Shown here: positions 1-11,999 of the stretch, one piece after another
Layout of the letters: every line of letters begins with the position of its first letter
Position numbering within the stretch: position 1 is the first letter of the stretch
Origin: Bradysia coprophila
Taxonomy: Eukaryota; Arthropoda; Insecta; Diptera; Sciaridae
DNA: 64,000 bases
NCBI RefSeq assembly: GCF_014529535.1
Contig: NW_023503807.1
Coordinates: forward strand, 124,001 to 188,000
Direction: 5' to 3'
Position numbers and translations under genes: made by a program
The notes under the pieces: generated by a model
What the model saw: the letters and a program-made list of their open reading frames with translations, nothing else
Told to the model about the DNA's origin: nothing
The model's database searches: none

Positions 1-211
1 GTACATACCTTGTAGTTAGGGAAGGGAATACCGGATGCTATTTGGTGAGATTTTTTTTTAAATCGGACACACCATTTTTGTTTCCGGACGTTTATGGTGC
101 TATCGATAGGGAATTTCAAGGTGATCATTTCGTAGAAGAAGTTTTTTTTTAAACGACTTCACCGGCTCGGGCGGCTCTAAGAAAATTTGAAAATTTCAAT
201 TGTGTCAGTTA

Positions 212-317
212 GGCCGGGAACACACGAGCCATTTTGCGTTGATGGGATCAACAATACTGCGTTTTCCACTGTTTAGCCTGTGTTGAATAACGCAAAATTG
301 ATCCTCTGTCTTCGGCC
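212..317. mobile_element. Probable PIF/Harbinger-type MITE
   Basis: A 106-bp segment begins GGCCGGGAACACACGAGCC and ends with an imperfect inverse (reverse complement begins GGCCGAAGACAGAGGATC). Both arms contain ATTTTGCGTT. TTA stands directly on both sides (209-211 and 318-320). A 3-bp TTA duplication and GG-starting ends are the hallmark of PIF/Harbinger elements. There is no coding capacity. The terminal repeats are imperfect, so the assignment is moderate. Confidence 0.45.
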
Positions 318-323
318 TTATCA

Positions 324-2640
324 ACAGAGACGAAAATAAAGATAAAAGTTCCGTACTAAGATACTAAATCTTATGAGTTAACTTTTTAAAACCTACGTAA
401 AATACGGAAAATAATAAAAAATCAAATAATATTTATCATAGCACCATGATGAATGTACGCCAACTGTGTCAACCTTATATTATTTTAGGGCATATAGCCT
501 TTCCCTCTTCGTTTTTTCAATAAATATTACATAACACTAACAACATTTAATTCGTTACATTTTACCAATGAAACATGTAATTGAATTTTCCTTCACAAAA
601 GATATTCGCATGTTAATAACAAAATATCGACTTCGGGTACATAATAGACTTTTCTGTCAAGAACCCCTCGATTTTTCAATAATGTCGTATCACGCAACAC
701 GTCGCATGATATTATGTTTCGAAGGGTATATTGTGTATAGTTACTGGTTGTGAAACATGTAAAAATTGTTATTGTATAATGGATGCCATATATGCATAGA
801 GATATATTTTATAGCCTGGAGGGGACTTGTAGAGATTGTTGTATAGAGCTAGGTAGCAATCTATTCATATCGCCATTGTGTTACGCCCTTTTATATTAAA
901 TATATTTTTTTTATAGAGAAGAATAATTTATGTGTGTAACTGTCGCAACTACAATCTATGTATTGATAGAAGTTTCGTTGAAAACTTTTGAAAAAAAGAT
1001 AAAACAAAGAAAAAGTTTATTTGGAAGTTATAGTAATTCTACTAATTTTATTCGGTAAAATCATTTAGTTTTATCGCACCATTCTTACAGATACATATGT
1101 TTTGAATCCATGAAAAGATTATGATTATTTGTACTGATTAAAACTTGTACTATACCTAAAGTCAATATAATAAACGTTTCGTGTCTGCATTTGGTTGTGC
1201 TATGTTAATTAATAAAGCGCATTATGACGACTAACGGAGATACACTGTGAATTTTAAATCGATTTTATTGTATACGTGATGGTAAATGTGACTTTATTGA
1301 AAGTATTTATCCGTCTAGAGGGTGTATGTGATGCTCGACATATCTTCACTATTCAGCGGAATCGTAAATAACCATTCTCGTGTATATCACACACACTCGC
1401 TCACTTCGTTCGCTCTTAGTTTGTTAAGAATTATTCAAGTTATCGTGTTATAAAGCGACGAGACTAAAATTCTTTTGGGATTATTTCTAATCAGTCAAAA
1501 AACCCTTAAAGGGTAAATGTGACGCAAGTCCTTTATCTTTCTTACAAAATTAGTTCTACTTACTAGTTTTACAAAAAGCACGTCATAAGTGAGAAAGAAA
1601 CCTTTAGTTTAAACAGAACGAAATGATGGACGGCTCTTGATGTTTGTCTCATTTTTATTCTATATCCTGCATAGCATTAATTGTAGCTACTTTGTCCAGC
1701 AGTTTTTTGATCATTCTTAAGCGACAAGTTTTTTTAATGGTGCGCCGCACTTTACAGCGAACTGATGCAAATTCCTTTATGAGGAGAAAACAAGATCACA
1801 ATCAACTTCACTTGTAACATTTAGATCAATTTTGTCGTTGAATTTAATGATCAAAATTTTCCTGGCGAGCATTTAGATGAGACACATAAACAAACTTCTG
1901 ATACACAAGTGCACAATATGTTTTTGAAGACAATATAAGCGATGACGGACGTAGAACGGCTAAACGTACAAATATGTTTTAGTTCTTTTGATTGTTGAGA
2001 CGTACTAAACGTTTTCCTATATTGTTCACTGATACAAAACATCTTTTTTCGAATTCAAACGGTTCAAATGACATAAGGATACTCTTAATTTAGTAGCCTA
2101 ATGTAATAATTAAAAACGAAGCGAAAGAGTAGCTAAAACCAAAATTTAGTTTATCCACCCTATATCACATTTTGAAATCGTGACTGCAGCGCCGTCATAG
2201 TGACCGTTGTGCTAACTAAATTTAAATTTGTGGATTCCATTGTTGTGGGATAAAGTGTGGGTTAAATAAGATTAATACCTTTGGGAAACCCGAAAATTAT
2301 ATTTCTTCGACTGTAACTACCAAGAAGTCACACAAAAATTCTTTTCCGAATAAATCCGCATTACAGTATGTTTACATTAAGAAAACATATTTGCTTTTTT
2401 ATGACTTTATGACTTTTTATGACATATTTGCGTCGAAATATCATAAACCGGAAGCACTTAATTGACTGGGAAATGGTTTTTGAAACTCTGAAACATCTCA
2501 ACTAACAAAAAACCACTGTAACGAAATGAATCTCAATTTTACATATTTATCTCTTCGTGCTCTTTTAGCTGTTTTTCTATTGTTATAATGGGAAAACAGA
2601 TTAAAGTGATGACACGAGAGAATGTGTAAATAATTGAAAA
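324..2640. other. Gene-free AT-rich stretch
   Basis: I see no coding region with recognisable content. The longest open frames (about 61-63 codons) have no coding character. A short imperfect tandem of ATGACTTT lies near 2400-2425. A 23-bp motif beginning GGAAGCACTTAATTGACTGG at 2450-2472 recurs at 13798-13819. Confidence 0.6.
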
Positions 2641-2648
2641 TCGTGTGC

Positions 2649-2812
2649 GATAATATGCCAGCATACGATTCGTGTTGCATACAACGTTTTATGCAATGAA
2701 GAGAATCGAATAAATCTTGCAAATCCTTTATCACACAAGTGGGATAAAATGCATTCATACGACACGACATTGCACACAGACGTCGTAAGTTACAAATATC
2801 ATCACTGAATTG
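2649..2812. repeat. Dispersed repeat family A, copy 1
   Basis: This segment shares long blocks with 24903-25120, including CATACGATTCGTGTTGCATA, the following ACAACGTTTTATGCAATGAA and a closing AAATATCATCA block. It carries a degenerate TTATC-x-CAAGTG-GATAA hairpin where the other copy has perfect ones. It looks like an old non-autonomous element without coding sequence. Confidence 0.7.
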
Positions 2813-2819
2813 CATAATA

Positions 2820-4570
2820 TTTATTTATGACATCCACCGTGATTCATACAAATTTTGCATATTTTGATGCTGAATGGCATAAAAACACTAAAAATATCGT
2901 ATTATCAAGGAATTTTGTGACAAACATTTTCGAGTAAGTTTGCTCCGTAGGACCCTGACATTCAGTCAAGGGAATAATAACTACAAGAGTCGTAAACAAA
3001 TAAACGGGTCATTTTCAAAATATCTATGATTCACATTCGATACCTTCGATCGATATCTAACCACCAGATCAAATTTCATATTGCAACATCATAAACGTAC
3101 AACAAATAAAATACATAATCTCTCAGTAAATGAATGGAACTTTCATTCACTTTAAATTTAAAGTTTCCTTTTCACCCAAATTTAACGTGAATGGAATGGT
3201 GTCAAATTTGTGTGGTTGACACCTATTGAAAAATGGAATTATGTTAAATTGATACATATTAAAGAAGTGTACAAAAAAGATTTTTTTTTTGAATTATACA
3301 CACATTTTGTACCATATTTCAAATTCTTATTTATTATTTCTGATCAAGACCACCGAATATATTATGGTGTAGTTTTGACTAAGAAAGCAGGCGATTTCTT
3401 TGGTGCGAGATGTGTTCAACATCAACATGCTGTATACACATTACATAAGTCCAGGTGTTAATACCACGTAAAATGGATGCGTTTAAAAAAAATTAGCTCT
3501 ACGTGACAGTAGGATATGTAATGATTATTGCTCACCTACTGAAGGAATGCCGATGAACGATTTCTTCTTGTTCCAAAGTAAGCCGTTCAAAGTAAGCCGG
3601 CTCGAGTTTGAAACCTCTCATTCGCTAAAAAAGCATTTTAGCATGCGTTAGGATTATAACTGTAACTGGTTTACACGGGTCGGCTTCTTCGGAAACTACT
3701 TGATAAAACTCTTGTTGTTTGAGTGTCTGACTCTCGGATGCTCTACGATTTCTTTGACTCATCCATTGGATTAGGCAATACTCTGTTCCATTATATGCCT
3801 GAATCAACAAGATCGCTTATGAATGTGAATACTTGGTTTAGACATAAATGTGTATAGAGAGTTGGATCGTAATGTTAAGAAGTTGTTACTGTTACACCGA
3901 GTGACATTCAACAAAAAAAGGCAATGAGAAAGCCCTAAAATCATTATTGGAATCTCATTGATAATTCCACGATTACTGCCAACGTTACGCTCCTTCACAC
4001 AGTGAAATCCTGTTTCAACTTCCTCGGAACTTTTCGCATTTTGGAGCCCGTACAGAAATTCTATTTTTTCGCCGCTCAGTGAACACGCTGCTGAGTTAAT
4101 GAAAGTAAATTTTGACAACTGTTGTTGCAATAAAAACAAAATTTAATTAGTTGATTTTCACTATTTGAACACAATGTCAACACTCAAAAATAATTATTAT
4201 TCATCAACACGAAAATAGAAAATCTTTTTACATCAAAAATGTCAAGTTTCACTGACAAGTTAATTCTTCACGGACAAAATCGACCGTGGAGAATCTAACC
4301 TCACAGTTAACTTGACAGTATTAACTGAGCGACAAAAGTTAACGTCAGTGAATGAAATACAATTCTTGTACGCGCCCTTGTATCACCGCTACAACAGTTC
4401 ATACAATCCAAAGACGAAATGATGATAAAGGTGATAAAGATGATATAGTTGATGATCAGCTGAGAAATTCTTCCAGTATTGCCAACACTGATGAACGAAT
4501 TCTCAGGAATAGTGTTTCGTCCAATAACTACGATTCCGTTAATCGCAAAAAATTTAAGAAATGTAATTAC
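2820..4570. other. Intergenic stretch with a weak minus-strand coding candidate
   Basis: Most of this stretch is AT-rich with nothing recognisable. On the minus strand, 4139-3804 and 3810-3625 are open for 111 and 61 codons. The second frame continues after one stop to about 3532, with a coding-looking run (FKLEPAYFERLTLEQEEIVH). I do not recognise a family; it may be a decayed gene or transposon fragment, or chance. Confidence 0.3.
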
Positions 4571-4573
4571 AGT

Positions 4574-4790
4574 TAGAGGTAGTGAAATTTCAGTATGAAT
4601 TTGCTTCAGCTGATTCACACAAACAATTAAAGCTGTTTATACGTCTTTATAGGGTCTCACCACTACCACGAGCGTGCAAGTAGCAGCTTCAACCATATGA
4701 GCAAGTGTAAACAGTTTTGGTTGTATGTGTAGATCAGCTAAAAAAACAGCTGAAGCAAATTCATGCTGAAATTTCACTGCCTCTCCTCTA
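4574..4790. mobile_element. Foldback MITE with ~38-bp inverted repeats
   Basis: The left arm begins TAGAGGTAGTGAAATTTCAG and runs to CTTCAGCTG. The right arm is its near-perfect inverse (CAGCTGAAGCAAATTCATGC to CCTCTA), with a few extra bases in the right tip. The element is 217 bp with no coding content. TA lies inside or beside the tips, but the target duplication is not resolved. Confidence 0.65.
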
Positions 4791-4891
4791 GCTATAATCA
4801 CTTCATAGACTACAATAAATATTACTCCGTAAGGTTCATTGTCTGTTTTCATTCAAATTGCTTTCGTTAACATTTTCAATGGCTACATAGA

Positions 4892-4915
4892 AAAACATTA
4901 CATTACATTACATTA
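4892..4915. repeat. (CATTA)n microsatellite
   Basis: About four tandem CATTA units follow the sequence GAAAAA. Confidence 0.7.
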
Positions 4916-5238
4916 CTACTAATTATCACAATGTTTACACTATCGTTACTTGTTGGACATACCTTTTTACTAAAATTAATTCAATTCTTTGAGAATTTCG
5001 TCTAACTAAATTGGTTTCTATATCACAGTTGCGTCCATTATTAATGGACTCCATTAATCTTGTTTACTAACAATGTTGCTGTCTGTCAAAATTCTTATCA
5101 GAAGAGTTTACAGTAATCACTTTCGATAGAAGAGGTTACATTGCAGCGTGTTTTTTTCCTATCTTCGTATCACAGATCGTTTCCACTTCATTTTATTTTC
5201 AGATGACGTTGGTGTATGCTACGGGTAGGTATTGGCTT

Positions 5239-5511
5239 TCAAATTTGTTGGTTTAGGTTGCTACCGTTGGATTTTTTGATGGCGATGGTTTCTAAAATTG
5301 CTCGTCTCTTTCGGTTGTTTTCTCGGTACACAATTCGTACACCACTCCATCTGGGTTTATGTCCAGTTTGAATAGCGTGTTCGCATAGGCCACTATGTCC
5401 TTCATTGCCAAGTTCAATTGCACGTTTATGCTGTTTCGTTCGGTTTCCAAGTAATTGGCCTGTCATTCCCAGATATCGCTTCTCACAAGTGCATGGAATT
5501 TCGTAGACCAC
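5239..5511 (-). pseudogene. Penelope-like element, C-terminal GIY-YIG endonuclease fragment
   Basis: This minus-strand frame of about 90 codons carries the C-terminal GIY-YIG nuclease module of Penelope-like retroelements. VYEIPC-T-C near residues 2-9 matches the GIY-side strand with its zinc-binding cysteines. RYLGMTG at about 12-18 matches the YIG side. NRTKQHKRAI supplies the conserved arginine helix, and LCEHAIQTGH the conserved histidine region. In complete elements this enzyme nicks target DNA for integration and follows a reverse transcriptase. No reverse transcriptase precedes it here: upstream of residue 1 the sequence changes abruptly to a TTCTTGAAA-rich repeat, so the copy is 5'-truncated. 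The frame is open to its stop, so it may be a fairly recent insertion. The family call rests on motif recognition. Confidence 0.72.
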
Positions 5512-5519
5512 ACCGGCCT

Positions 5520-5660
5520 GTTAATTTCGTTAATTTCTTGAAATTCCGTGAATTTCTCGAATTGCTCGAAATGAGTTTCGTGAGTTTCTTGAAATTTCTG
5601 GAATTTCTTGAATATTCCCGATTTTCTTGAACTTTCTCGAATTTCTTAAATTTCTCAAAA
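5520..5660. repeat. Degenerate TTCTTGAAA/TTCGTGAAT tandem array
   Basis: Units of about 9-12 bases related to AATTTCTTGAAATTCC repeat roughly a dozen times. The array abuts the truncated Penelope end and resembles the subterminal arrays of the hAT-like elements elsewhere in the window, but I could not pair its ends with a target duplication. Confidence 0.6.
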
Positions 5661-5669
5661 GAAGGCCTT

Positions 5670-5790
5670 AACACACACTCACGGAATTTTGAAAACCAAC
5701 ACATTTTCTGTTTCGTGGTTCACTAGATTTTTGTGAATTTTGCATGTATTTTTATATTTTCAAAATTCCGTGTGTGTATTAGTGAGAATA
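5670..5790. repeat. Palindromic dispersed element, family B, copy 1
   Basis: The arms ACACACTCACGGAATTTTGA and its inverse (TCAAAATTCCGTGTGTGT) flank a core with ACACATTTTCTGTTTCGTGG. Related copies lie at 34953-35100 (full) and around 39961-40006 (partial). There is no coding content. Confidence 0.6.
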
Positions 5791-5869
5791 AGATTCTTAC
5801 TTATCATTAAAAATTTACGTAGAACTTGAGTATTTTCTTTTATCTCCTTGATATATCTGTTCTCGGTAG

Positions 5870-5872
<3 letters not shown>

Positions 5873-5900
<28 letters not shown>
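5873..5900. repeat. (AT)n microsatellite
   Basis: An uninterrupted AT dinucleotide run of about 28 bases. Confidence 0.9.
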
Positions 5901-5903
<3 letters not shown>

Positions 5904-5904
5904 G

Positions 5905-5970
5905 CACCTTTCCTAATCATAATCCAACTCGTCAAAATAAACATTTGGACACAGGTGCGTAATATGTAAT
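5905..5970. repeat. Dispersed repeat family C
   Basis: The block around AACTCGTCAAAATAAACAT followed by a GACACAGGTGCGTAATAT-like run recurs at 29140-29185 and, more diverged, at 25675-25715. It follows a TCTTGATATATCTG-type block at 5848-5870 that also recurs at 13230 and 25465, so these are probably the two ends of one mobile family. Confidence 0.5.
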
Positions 5971-6617
5971 ATAATAGGTACTGTTTGTATGTAAAACGGA
6001 AAACCTGAATAACTGGATTCTGGTAATGAGATCTTTAAGATACATAATATAAAAAAATCTTATATCTGACATAAGCACCCGCACTAAATACCAGCATCAC
6101 CGATTTTTTGTGCTGCGAAAATGAATATATTTATTTATGGTGTGCATATTGTATGCTGAAATATTAGTTTTGTGAATGTTTACTTTCGGATCCGATTGAA
6201 CATTAAAATGATTGGAAAATGCAATATTACAAATTGAAAATGTTGCGTTTTTAATTTCCTTTTCCAATTTTCGAAAATAACAAAATTGCATACTATCCGC
6301 ATCACAAAATATATTTTGAATATTTATTCCATGTATATATATGCAGTATGCATATGCACCTCTAGTTTCCAGCATTTCGCATAATGCACTTTTTCCACTT
6401 AGTTCACGTTTTACATCGCGGAATATAAATTGACGAACAGCGTCTCTGAGCCATTATATTACACTATACAGATAGACCGAACATAACATCGGAACTAATG
6501 GGGAAGTTTGTATTTTCTACACTGAATCCTACAAACGTTTTCAGTAATTTATTCTAAAAATAAACACTCACCATTAATGTGAAGGATATTACTTGGTTAA
6601 AGAGACCAAAAAATTTA

Positions 6618-6817
6618 AATAGACTGATAGAAGACGGGTACCGAAAAAAATGCGAGATCATCATCTCGCGAGACCTTTGACATTAGACAATCGGAAACCA
6701 GGCTATCGTTTGTATGTTTTCGTTATCTACATTTTTAAATCGTTGCCGATTTATCTCGCCTAATGTCAAAAATCTTGCAAGAAGTTTTGTTCGGTACCCG
6801 TCTTCTATCAGTCTATT
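6618..6817. mobile_element. 200-bp TA-flanked MITE (Tc1/mariner-type)
   Basis: The element is exactly 200 bp and has perfect terminal inverted repeats of about 28 bp starting AATAGACTGATAGAAGACGG. TA lies immediately outside both ends (6616-6617 and 6818-6819). TA duplication is the signature of Tc1/mariner transposition. Inner parts also fold: GACATTAGAC...CTAATGTC. There is no coding capacity, so it would depend on a transposase made elsewhere. Confidence 0.8.
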
Positions 6818-7029
6818 TACATTCTTTGAAAGAGACACACAAGATTTTCGTCATTAACTGGGTTAAGCTCATTGAGGAAACATATTTTACAATTCGAAGT
6901 TTAAGTTCTAATAGCGCACAAGCTATTTAACGGAAGGACCTCGGAAAATTACTCGTAAAGGAAATCATAAATAAGTGATCGTATGGTTGGTTTACATTAA
7001 TTTCTTTAACAAGCCTCTTTGAAACTAAG

Positions 7030-8152
7030 TTTCAATCAATTAACAGTTGATAGCTGCATAATCACTACTTTAAAAACACTGTTCAAATGTCAATGTCTAA
7101 TTCACTTAACCATTTTATTGCTTCACTCGTTGCTTTATTCAGACTTTGGAGTCCGCCGCTGATTTGACGAATGGGGCATTCGTTTAGAATATGATCCATT
7201 GTCTGTCATGACCGCAGTCGCAGTACATGGAATTCCAAAATCTCCATTTATACATTTGATCAGCCGAGCAGCCGTGACCCGAACGGAACCGATTTAACAT
7301 TTTCCACTCCGTTCGCTGCAGATTAAAGCCCCCCAGTTTTTGATGTGGGCTCTGGATGAGGAACTTATTTGTGAAGGTAGGTCTGTCGTTCCCGTACTTC
7401 TGCCACTGTTCATTTTCAGCAAAGTCTGAAATTTGTAATTCGCTCCAAAAGTGTTATCGTGATATAAGACGCATCCGAGGAGGGCTGTTCTGGTCAGATT
7501 TAATTGGAAGTTCATATGGTCTGGATTCGTCCATGCCTTTCTTCCATAACTTATGTGCAGCCAAATTTCGCCTGATGTGTGGTGGCTGTATGTTTGACAG
7601 CGCATGGAGCCACGGGACAGGTGTGGAGCTAACTGAACCAGTTATCAGTCGCATGGCAATGTTTAGTTTGTGTGACAGCTATTGTACCATACTGGCGATG
7701 CATATTCTGCGGCTGAGTACACCAATGAGACAGAGCTGCAGTTCTCAACATCACCGTTTGTTCCCCAGTGAGCACCAGCTAACTTTTGTATCAAATTGTT
7801 TCGCACCTTTTGTGCCCAAAGCTGCCTTATAGCTAAGTGTCCGGTCCAATGGTAAGCCTAGGTACATACGTGGGAGACATACTGTGAGTCAGTCTCACAC
7901 CATCGATGAAAACATTTAGCTCTTGGACCACCGCAAGTGGAACATTGTAACTTCCGTTTTTTCATCATTTAGACACAATTTAGGCACCACTGACGGTAGT
8001 ACTTTTTCATTGTTTCCAAATCGCATTTCAGATTTTCTTCAACCATTTCGAAAGTTTTGACATGAGTTGCTAGACCCAAATCATCCGCAAAGAGAAATTT
8101 TCTGTAGATGGTGCAAGGCATGTCGCTTGTGTAAACGTTGAAAAAGATTCAG
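7030..8152 (-). pseudogene. Jockey-like LINE fragment, RT core to C-terminus, frameshifted
   Basis: Read on the minus strand from about 8152 down, broken frames spell a non-LTR reverse transcriptase. The upstream piece has LFNVYTSDMP and the catalytic FADDLGLA (about 8081-8100), then a Y-x-Q-W helix. The middle (7654-7454) has LITGSVSSTPVPWLHALSNI followed by QPPHIRR, the standard late-RT block. The end has WKMLNRFRSGHGCSADQMYK, then CDCGH and, after a one-base shift, TMDHILNECPIR, stopping at 7083. That is the cysteine/histidine C-terminal motif of Jockey-like LINEs. Several stops and frameshifts show it is dead. The 5' part is missing beyond 8152, as in typical truncated LINE insertions. 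Confidence 0.85.
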
Positions 8153-10440
8153 TAACAATTATTTATATAGTGAGATTACAATTTTCACTTCAAGTTATAG
8201 GCTGTTGTGAAACTTGAAAATTATAAGTGGGCTCTCCACTTTGCATGGAGAAATTACTTACAATTTTCCAGTTGTACGTCAACTTTTCACTCGAAATCTC
8301 TTTATTGACTGAGAGTCTCATCTGTGTGCTCTTTTTGTATGTTTTGAAATAACCTCACAATAGCAAAACCAAGCTGGTTTCATTCGTGATACGTTTACCG
8401 TATCTAGAAGATTTTAAACGTCGAACGTTATTTAAAAATTAGTTACGAAGGGATGGTCTAATATAGCGGCTTCTTTCGGTACAATTGGTAACTATTTTAT
8501 AATTCGTTTCGGCGCTCGAAGAGATTACACGAATAATCCCCAGTTGAATAACCTCCACACAGCGTCCATTAAAGTCCAGTCTGACATTGCCCGTCTAATA
8601 ATACCGTCTGCGGTACTCTATTGATATTGAAGCGGTAATCTAAATAAAGTACTGAAACGGGACAGCGTATCAAACAAGTTTTAACACTGTAAAAAAATCT
8701 GAAAGAAATTTTCATACAAAGCAGTACTCTAATTTGGCAGCTGCCATTCGAAGCACTTTTGCTTGAAGTGCGTTGATGCTACATTTCATTTTGCGAAAGG
8801 TAAATATTCTGAGGGTAATATTCAACAGTGGATGATATTGACTTACTTATTGCAAAAAGGATTTTGCTTAGCACGGTATTTGTAATGAATTAAAGTAAAT
8901 TTTCCCTGTGTTTTGTATTCTGTATTTCTAAAGCAGTAAGCAGAATCCAATTCTTTTCTTACGGTTACACTAATCAACAATTAAAATAGAAATCAGTATG
9001 CAAAGTCTTGTAATCTTAAAAAAGAAAATTTGAATGTGGTAGTATACACACCAGTATAAAGTGAGGGTTTGTTCAGCATGGAATATTGATCAATTTAGGG
9101 TGCAAAATGTACGTAACTAAAACCCTCATTCTGACGCCATTAAAATTAATTTTTAACAATATCCAACAGAGTTCTTTCTCTCTACTACATGGGCAGCCGA
9201 TGTTACATAGAGTTTGAAAGAATATTGAATGTATAATACATAAGACTTTCCCAACCAACACCCTCGGGAAAAATTGTGTTGAAAGCTAGGGTGATTTTGG
9301 ACAAAGAAATTGAAGAGGGTTTAACACAATTTTTGACACAATGTTGTATTCCAGCTCAATTGGCCAAAATTAATGTTTAGTTTGTGTGTGCGTTTTTCAT
9401 TTCTTTTCTTTTTTTGCTTCCCATTTTTCTACGTTTTGAGGAAATATTTAATGTTTATTCGATTCGTCATGTTGGTCTCTTATCTATTTTGTGTAGTACC
9501 CGATCATGTCATCAAGATGTAAGGCTTCTTTTCATGGTATTTATGTAGATTCCAAAACTCAGCAATATGCTAAATTTTTTTGGAAAAAAATGTACAGAAA
9601 ACGCTTTGTTTCTGTCACCTTAACATAGCTTTGTCTAATGCACTGCGATTCACTGATCAATCTGCAACTTGAACAAAACGAGCATGGCTTGGTGAACACA
9701 ATATCATGCTAACAGTAATTATATCATGAACGGAGCGATAGCGGAGGCCGTGGTGCTAGCCCTTTCTGTAAGAAAAAAGCAAATGAAGAAATGCTTTTGG
9801 GCACGACTCTATGTATAGAGGAAATTTTGTCTTTCTATCCTTAGGTCTATATCGCCACAAAACCTATTCTTTTTATAACTTTTTGTTATCGGAATTGCTC
9901 AATTGTTTATTAATTATTTCCAAATATCTCGGCTCAATAACTGGTCCATTATCAATGGAGATTCATAAAACTGGAATACAACAAAAACAATTTTTTAACA
10001 AACTAAAACATTTCATTCAAACTGACTAGAGGTTAAACATACCTATAGGGTCATTCAGTACGTACATGTATACGTACTACGTCATTAAACATACGGTTCA
10101 CAAGAAGTTTGCATGGTTGTTATATAATCTAATCAAACGAAATTTACGTTAAAATCAGAATAATTAATTTAGAATGAAATCGTAAATTCACCTGATCGCA
10201 TTTAATGCAAGACATTTAAATTTATTGGAAAATATTTCGCAGTATTTTAACAATGTTTTGTTATAAATTGAAAATTCCGTCCATCTTTATGCCATTTAAA
10301 TTACTCTTGTCACCAAATAAAAGACTTTGTTGGACATCAACAAAAATTCCAACTGATAAAAACAAAACAAAATAGCATCGAGCTATACAACTGAAACACT
10401 CAAAGGCCCACAAGTGTTCTGATTCATAGGCGCTACAACC
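8153..10440. other. Gene-free stretch with one dispersed repeat
   Basis: No coding region is supported. Positions 8650-8780 form a repeat shared with 36799-36920 (common blocks TTTGGCAGCTG and TTTTGCTTGAAGTGCGTTG). Short inverted motifs at 8168-8290 and 9060-9130 are weak. Confidence 0.5.
8650..8780. repeat. Dispersed repeat family D, copy 1
   Basis: Collinear with 36799-36920: GGGACAGCGTATC/GGACAGTGTATCG, CACTGTAAAAAAAT, GTACTCTA, TTTGGCAGCTG and TTTTGCTTGAAGTGCGTTG occur in the same order and spacing. This indicates two old copies of one element. Confidence 0.7.
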
Positions 10441-10660
10441 ACAGGACGTTATTGTATATGTTGGACAAGTATGTACTCAGTCTTGTTGTTTGTTGATGGT
10501 ATTTTTGTGCGTTTTAATTTCAATCATTTCCATGATGTCTCTTATTACCGACTTTAGAATGGTATTGGTGATCAGCTAGGCGTTTTTCTAACTTTCTTCG
10601 AGTTTGTCCTATGTCCCATGTCGTGACTTTGTGTTCGTACAATGAGCTTTTGAATCTAGT
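10430..10660 (-). pseudogene. Second Penelope-like GIY-YIG fragment, internally broken
   Basis: On the minus strand one frame reads SLYEHKVTTWDIGQTRRKLE then KRLADH, matching the YIG strand and conserved-arginine helix of Penelope-type GIY-YIG nucleases. A second frame further down reads VIRDIMEMIEIKTHKNTIN then KQQD and a stop, matching the usual C-terminal E...I-K...T-N-x(2-3)-D ending. The region between them in complete enzymes (the EHA...H segment) is absent and the frames differ, so this is a deleted, frameshifted relic. It is more decayed than the copy at 5239-5511. The call rests on motif memory only. Confidence 0.5.
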
Positions 10661-11401
10661 ATCTTTCCGTCGCGCAGGACTATAGGAATCATTTTGAGGT
10701 TAGAAAATCATATTCTTCGTTTTCAAACCCCTACCAAAAAAACTACCTTGATACACAAAGTATCACGCTCACAGGAACGGTCTTCTAATGCGTAACAGAT
10801 TGAAAACGCGTACTGCCGACAAATTCTATTATAAAAGCAATCCTCTAAGATTCACGTTTTCACTTTCATTGCGACAACAAAATACTTACGATTCACTTGT
10901 AATCGAAATAAATTTAAAACTTTGCTCAGGTACGAATCCTAAATCACTTCCATCAATTTCTTGAATGGTGGCAGATAGAGAGTTACTTTCTTCGGCAAAG
11001 TAGTAGGGCAAGTTGTGGCGATCATTTTGATGAATAGAATGTGGGTTTGCCGAGGCGAGGAACATTCTTTTTTATATTTGGTCAACCAGATCAGGGGAAA
11101 AAGAATGTATGTAAGAACGGGATCGGCAGAATAGTCTGCCAATTGTGTGTCGCTAATTTTTTAACCTGATTTTCTACGGAAAGCGATACCTCCAGCGATA
11201 TCATTCATTTTAGATGTTGGACAAGGCTGGCGCCACATTTTTCTATTTAAAGTTTTTTGTTGGGATAATATCTAGAAAGAAAATTTCGAACAGAATTATG
11301 TAAAATATATGGTTACAATACGGGATCTTTGTAAGTGTGCGTTTGTCCTCTAAATTAAGTGTGCAAATTGAAATATCAAAAGCGTACTCTTATATGTATT
11401 G

Positions 11402-11964
11402 GTGTAACGTTCCACATACGTAAAATCGTACGAAATGTGTTTCTTATACAAACTGATGTTAGGGACATATTTTATCGTACGAAATACCAGGCTAGGTATA
11501 ATTTGTCTAAGATATCATCAGATATTGCCGCATTTTAAGGTAACGTTGCGAGCTGTTCACTCTGATTAAGACTAGCTTTCAATGTAGGTGGTTAAAGAGC
11601 CGATCTGTGAAGATGAGAAAAAATCATCAAAATTGTTCGAAGATATTTGGGAAACAACGATTCCACATAATAATTAAATATAGGTAGAATTATCTTTCCT
11701 TTTTACCATCAAACATTTAACTAAGTAGAAAACTCATGGTTGCGAATTTGACCTTTTGTTTTAGACACGTACTGAATGAATGTTTCGCGTAATTATGTAA
11801 GTATAATAAGCGGTAAAGAATAGGTGACATATCTGAGTAGTGCAGAGGCGCTCATTACACTAGATGAGGCTTAGACTAATCATTCCTAGACAGGAATTAC
11901 GTACGGCGAAAAGTGGCCCCTACATCAGTTTGTATAATATTCATATTTCGTAAGACGTTACACT
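11402..11964. mobile_element. Foldback element, ~560 bp, imperfect long inverted repeats
   Basis: The left arm (about 11402-11497) contains TGTAACGT, then TATACAAACTGATGT, then CGTACGAAAT. The right arm (about 11884-11964) carries the inverse of each in reversed order (ACATCAGTTTGTATAATA, ACGTTACACTA). Identity is moderate with small gaps. There is no coding content, and the target duplication is not resolved. A related tip (GATGTAGGAGCCACTTG) occurs near 12318-12340. Confidence 0.6.
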
Positions 11965-11999
11965 AACACATGTTACGTTATAAATTGTAGGCGTTGACT

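Noticed and set aside
5482..5704. 73-codon minus frame rich in KFKKFEKVQENREYSRNSRN
   Set aside because: A translation of the TTCTTGAAA tandem array, not a gene.
7356..7832. 158-codon plus-strand open frame
   Set aside because: It is the reverse strand of the Jockey-like LINE relic, which explains the sequence fully.
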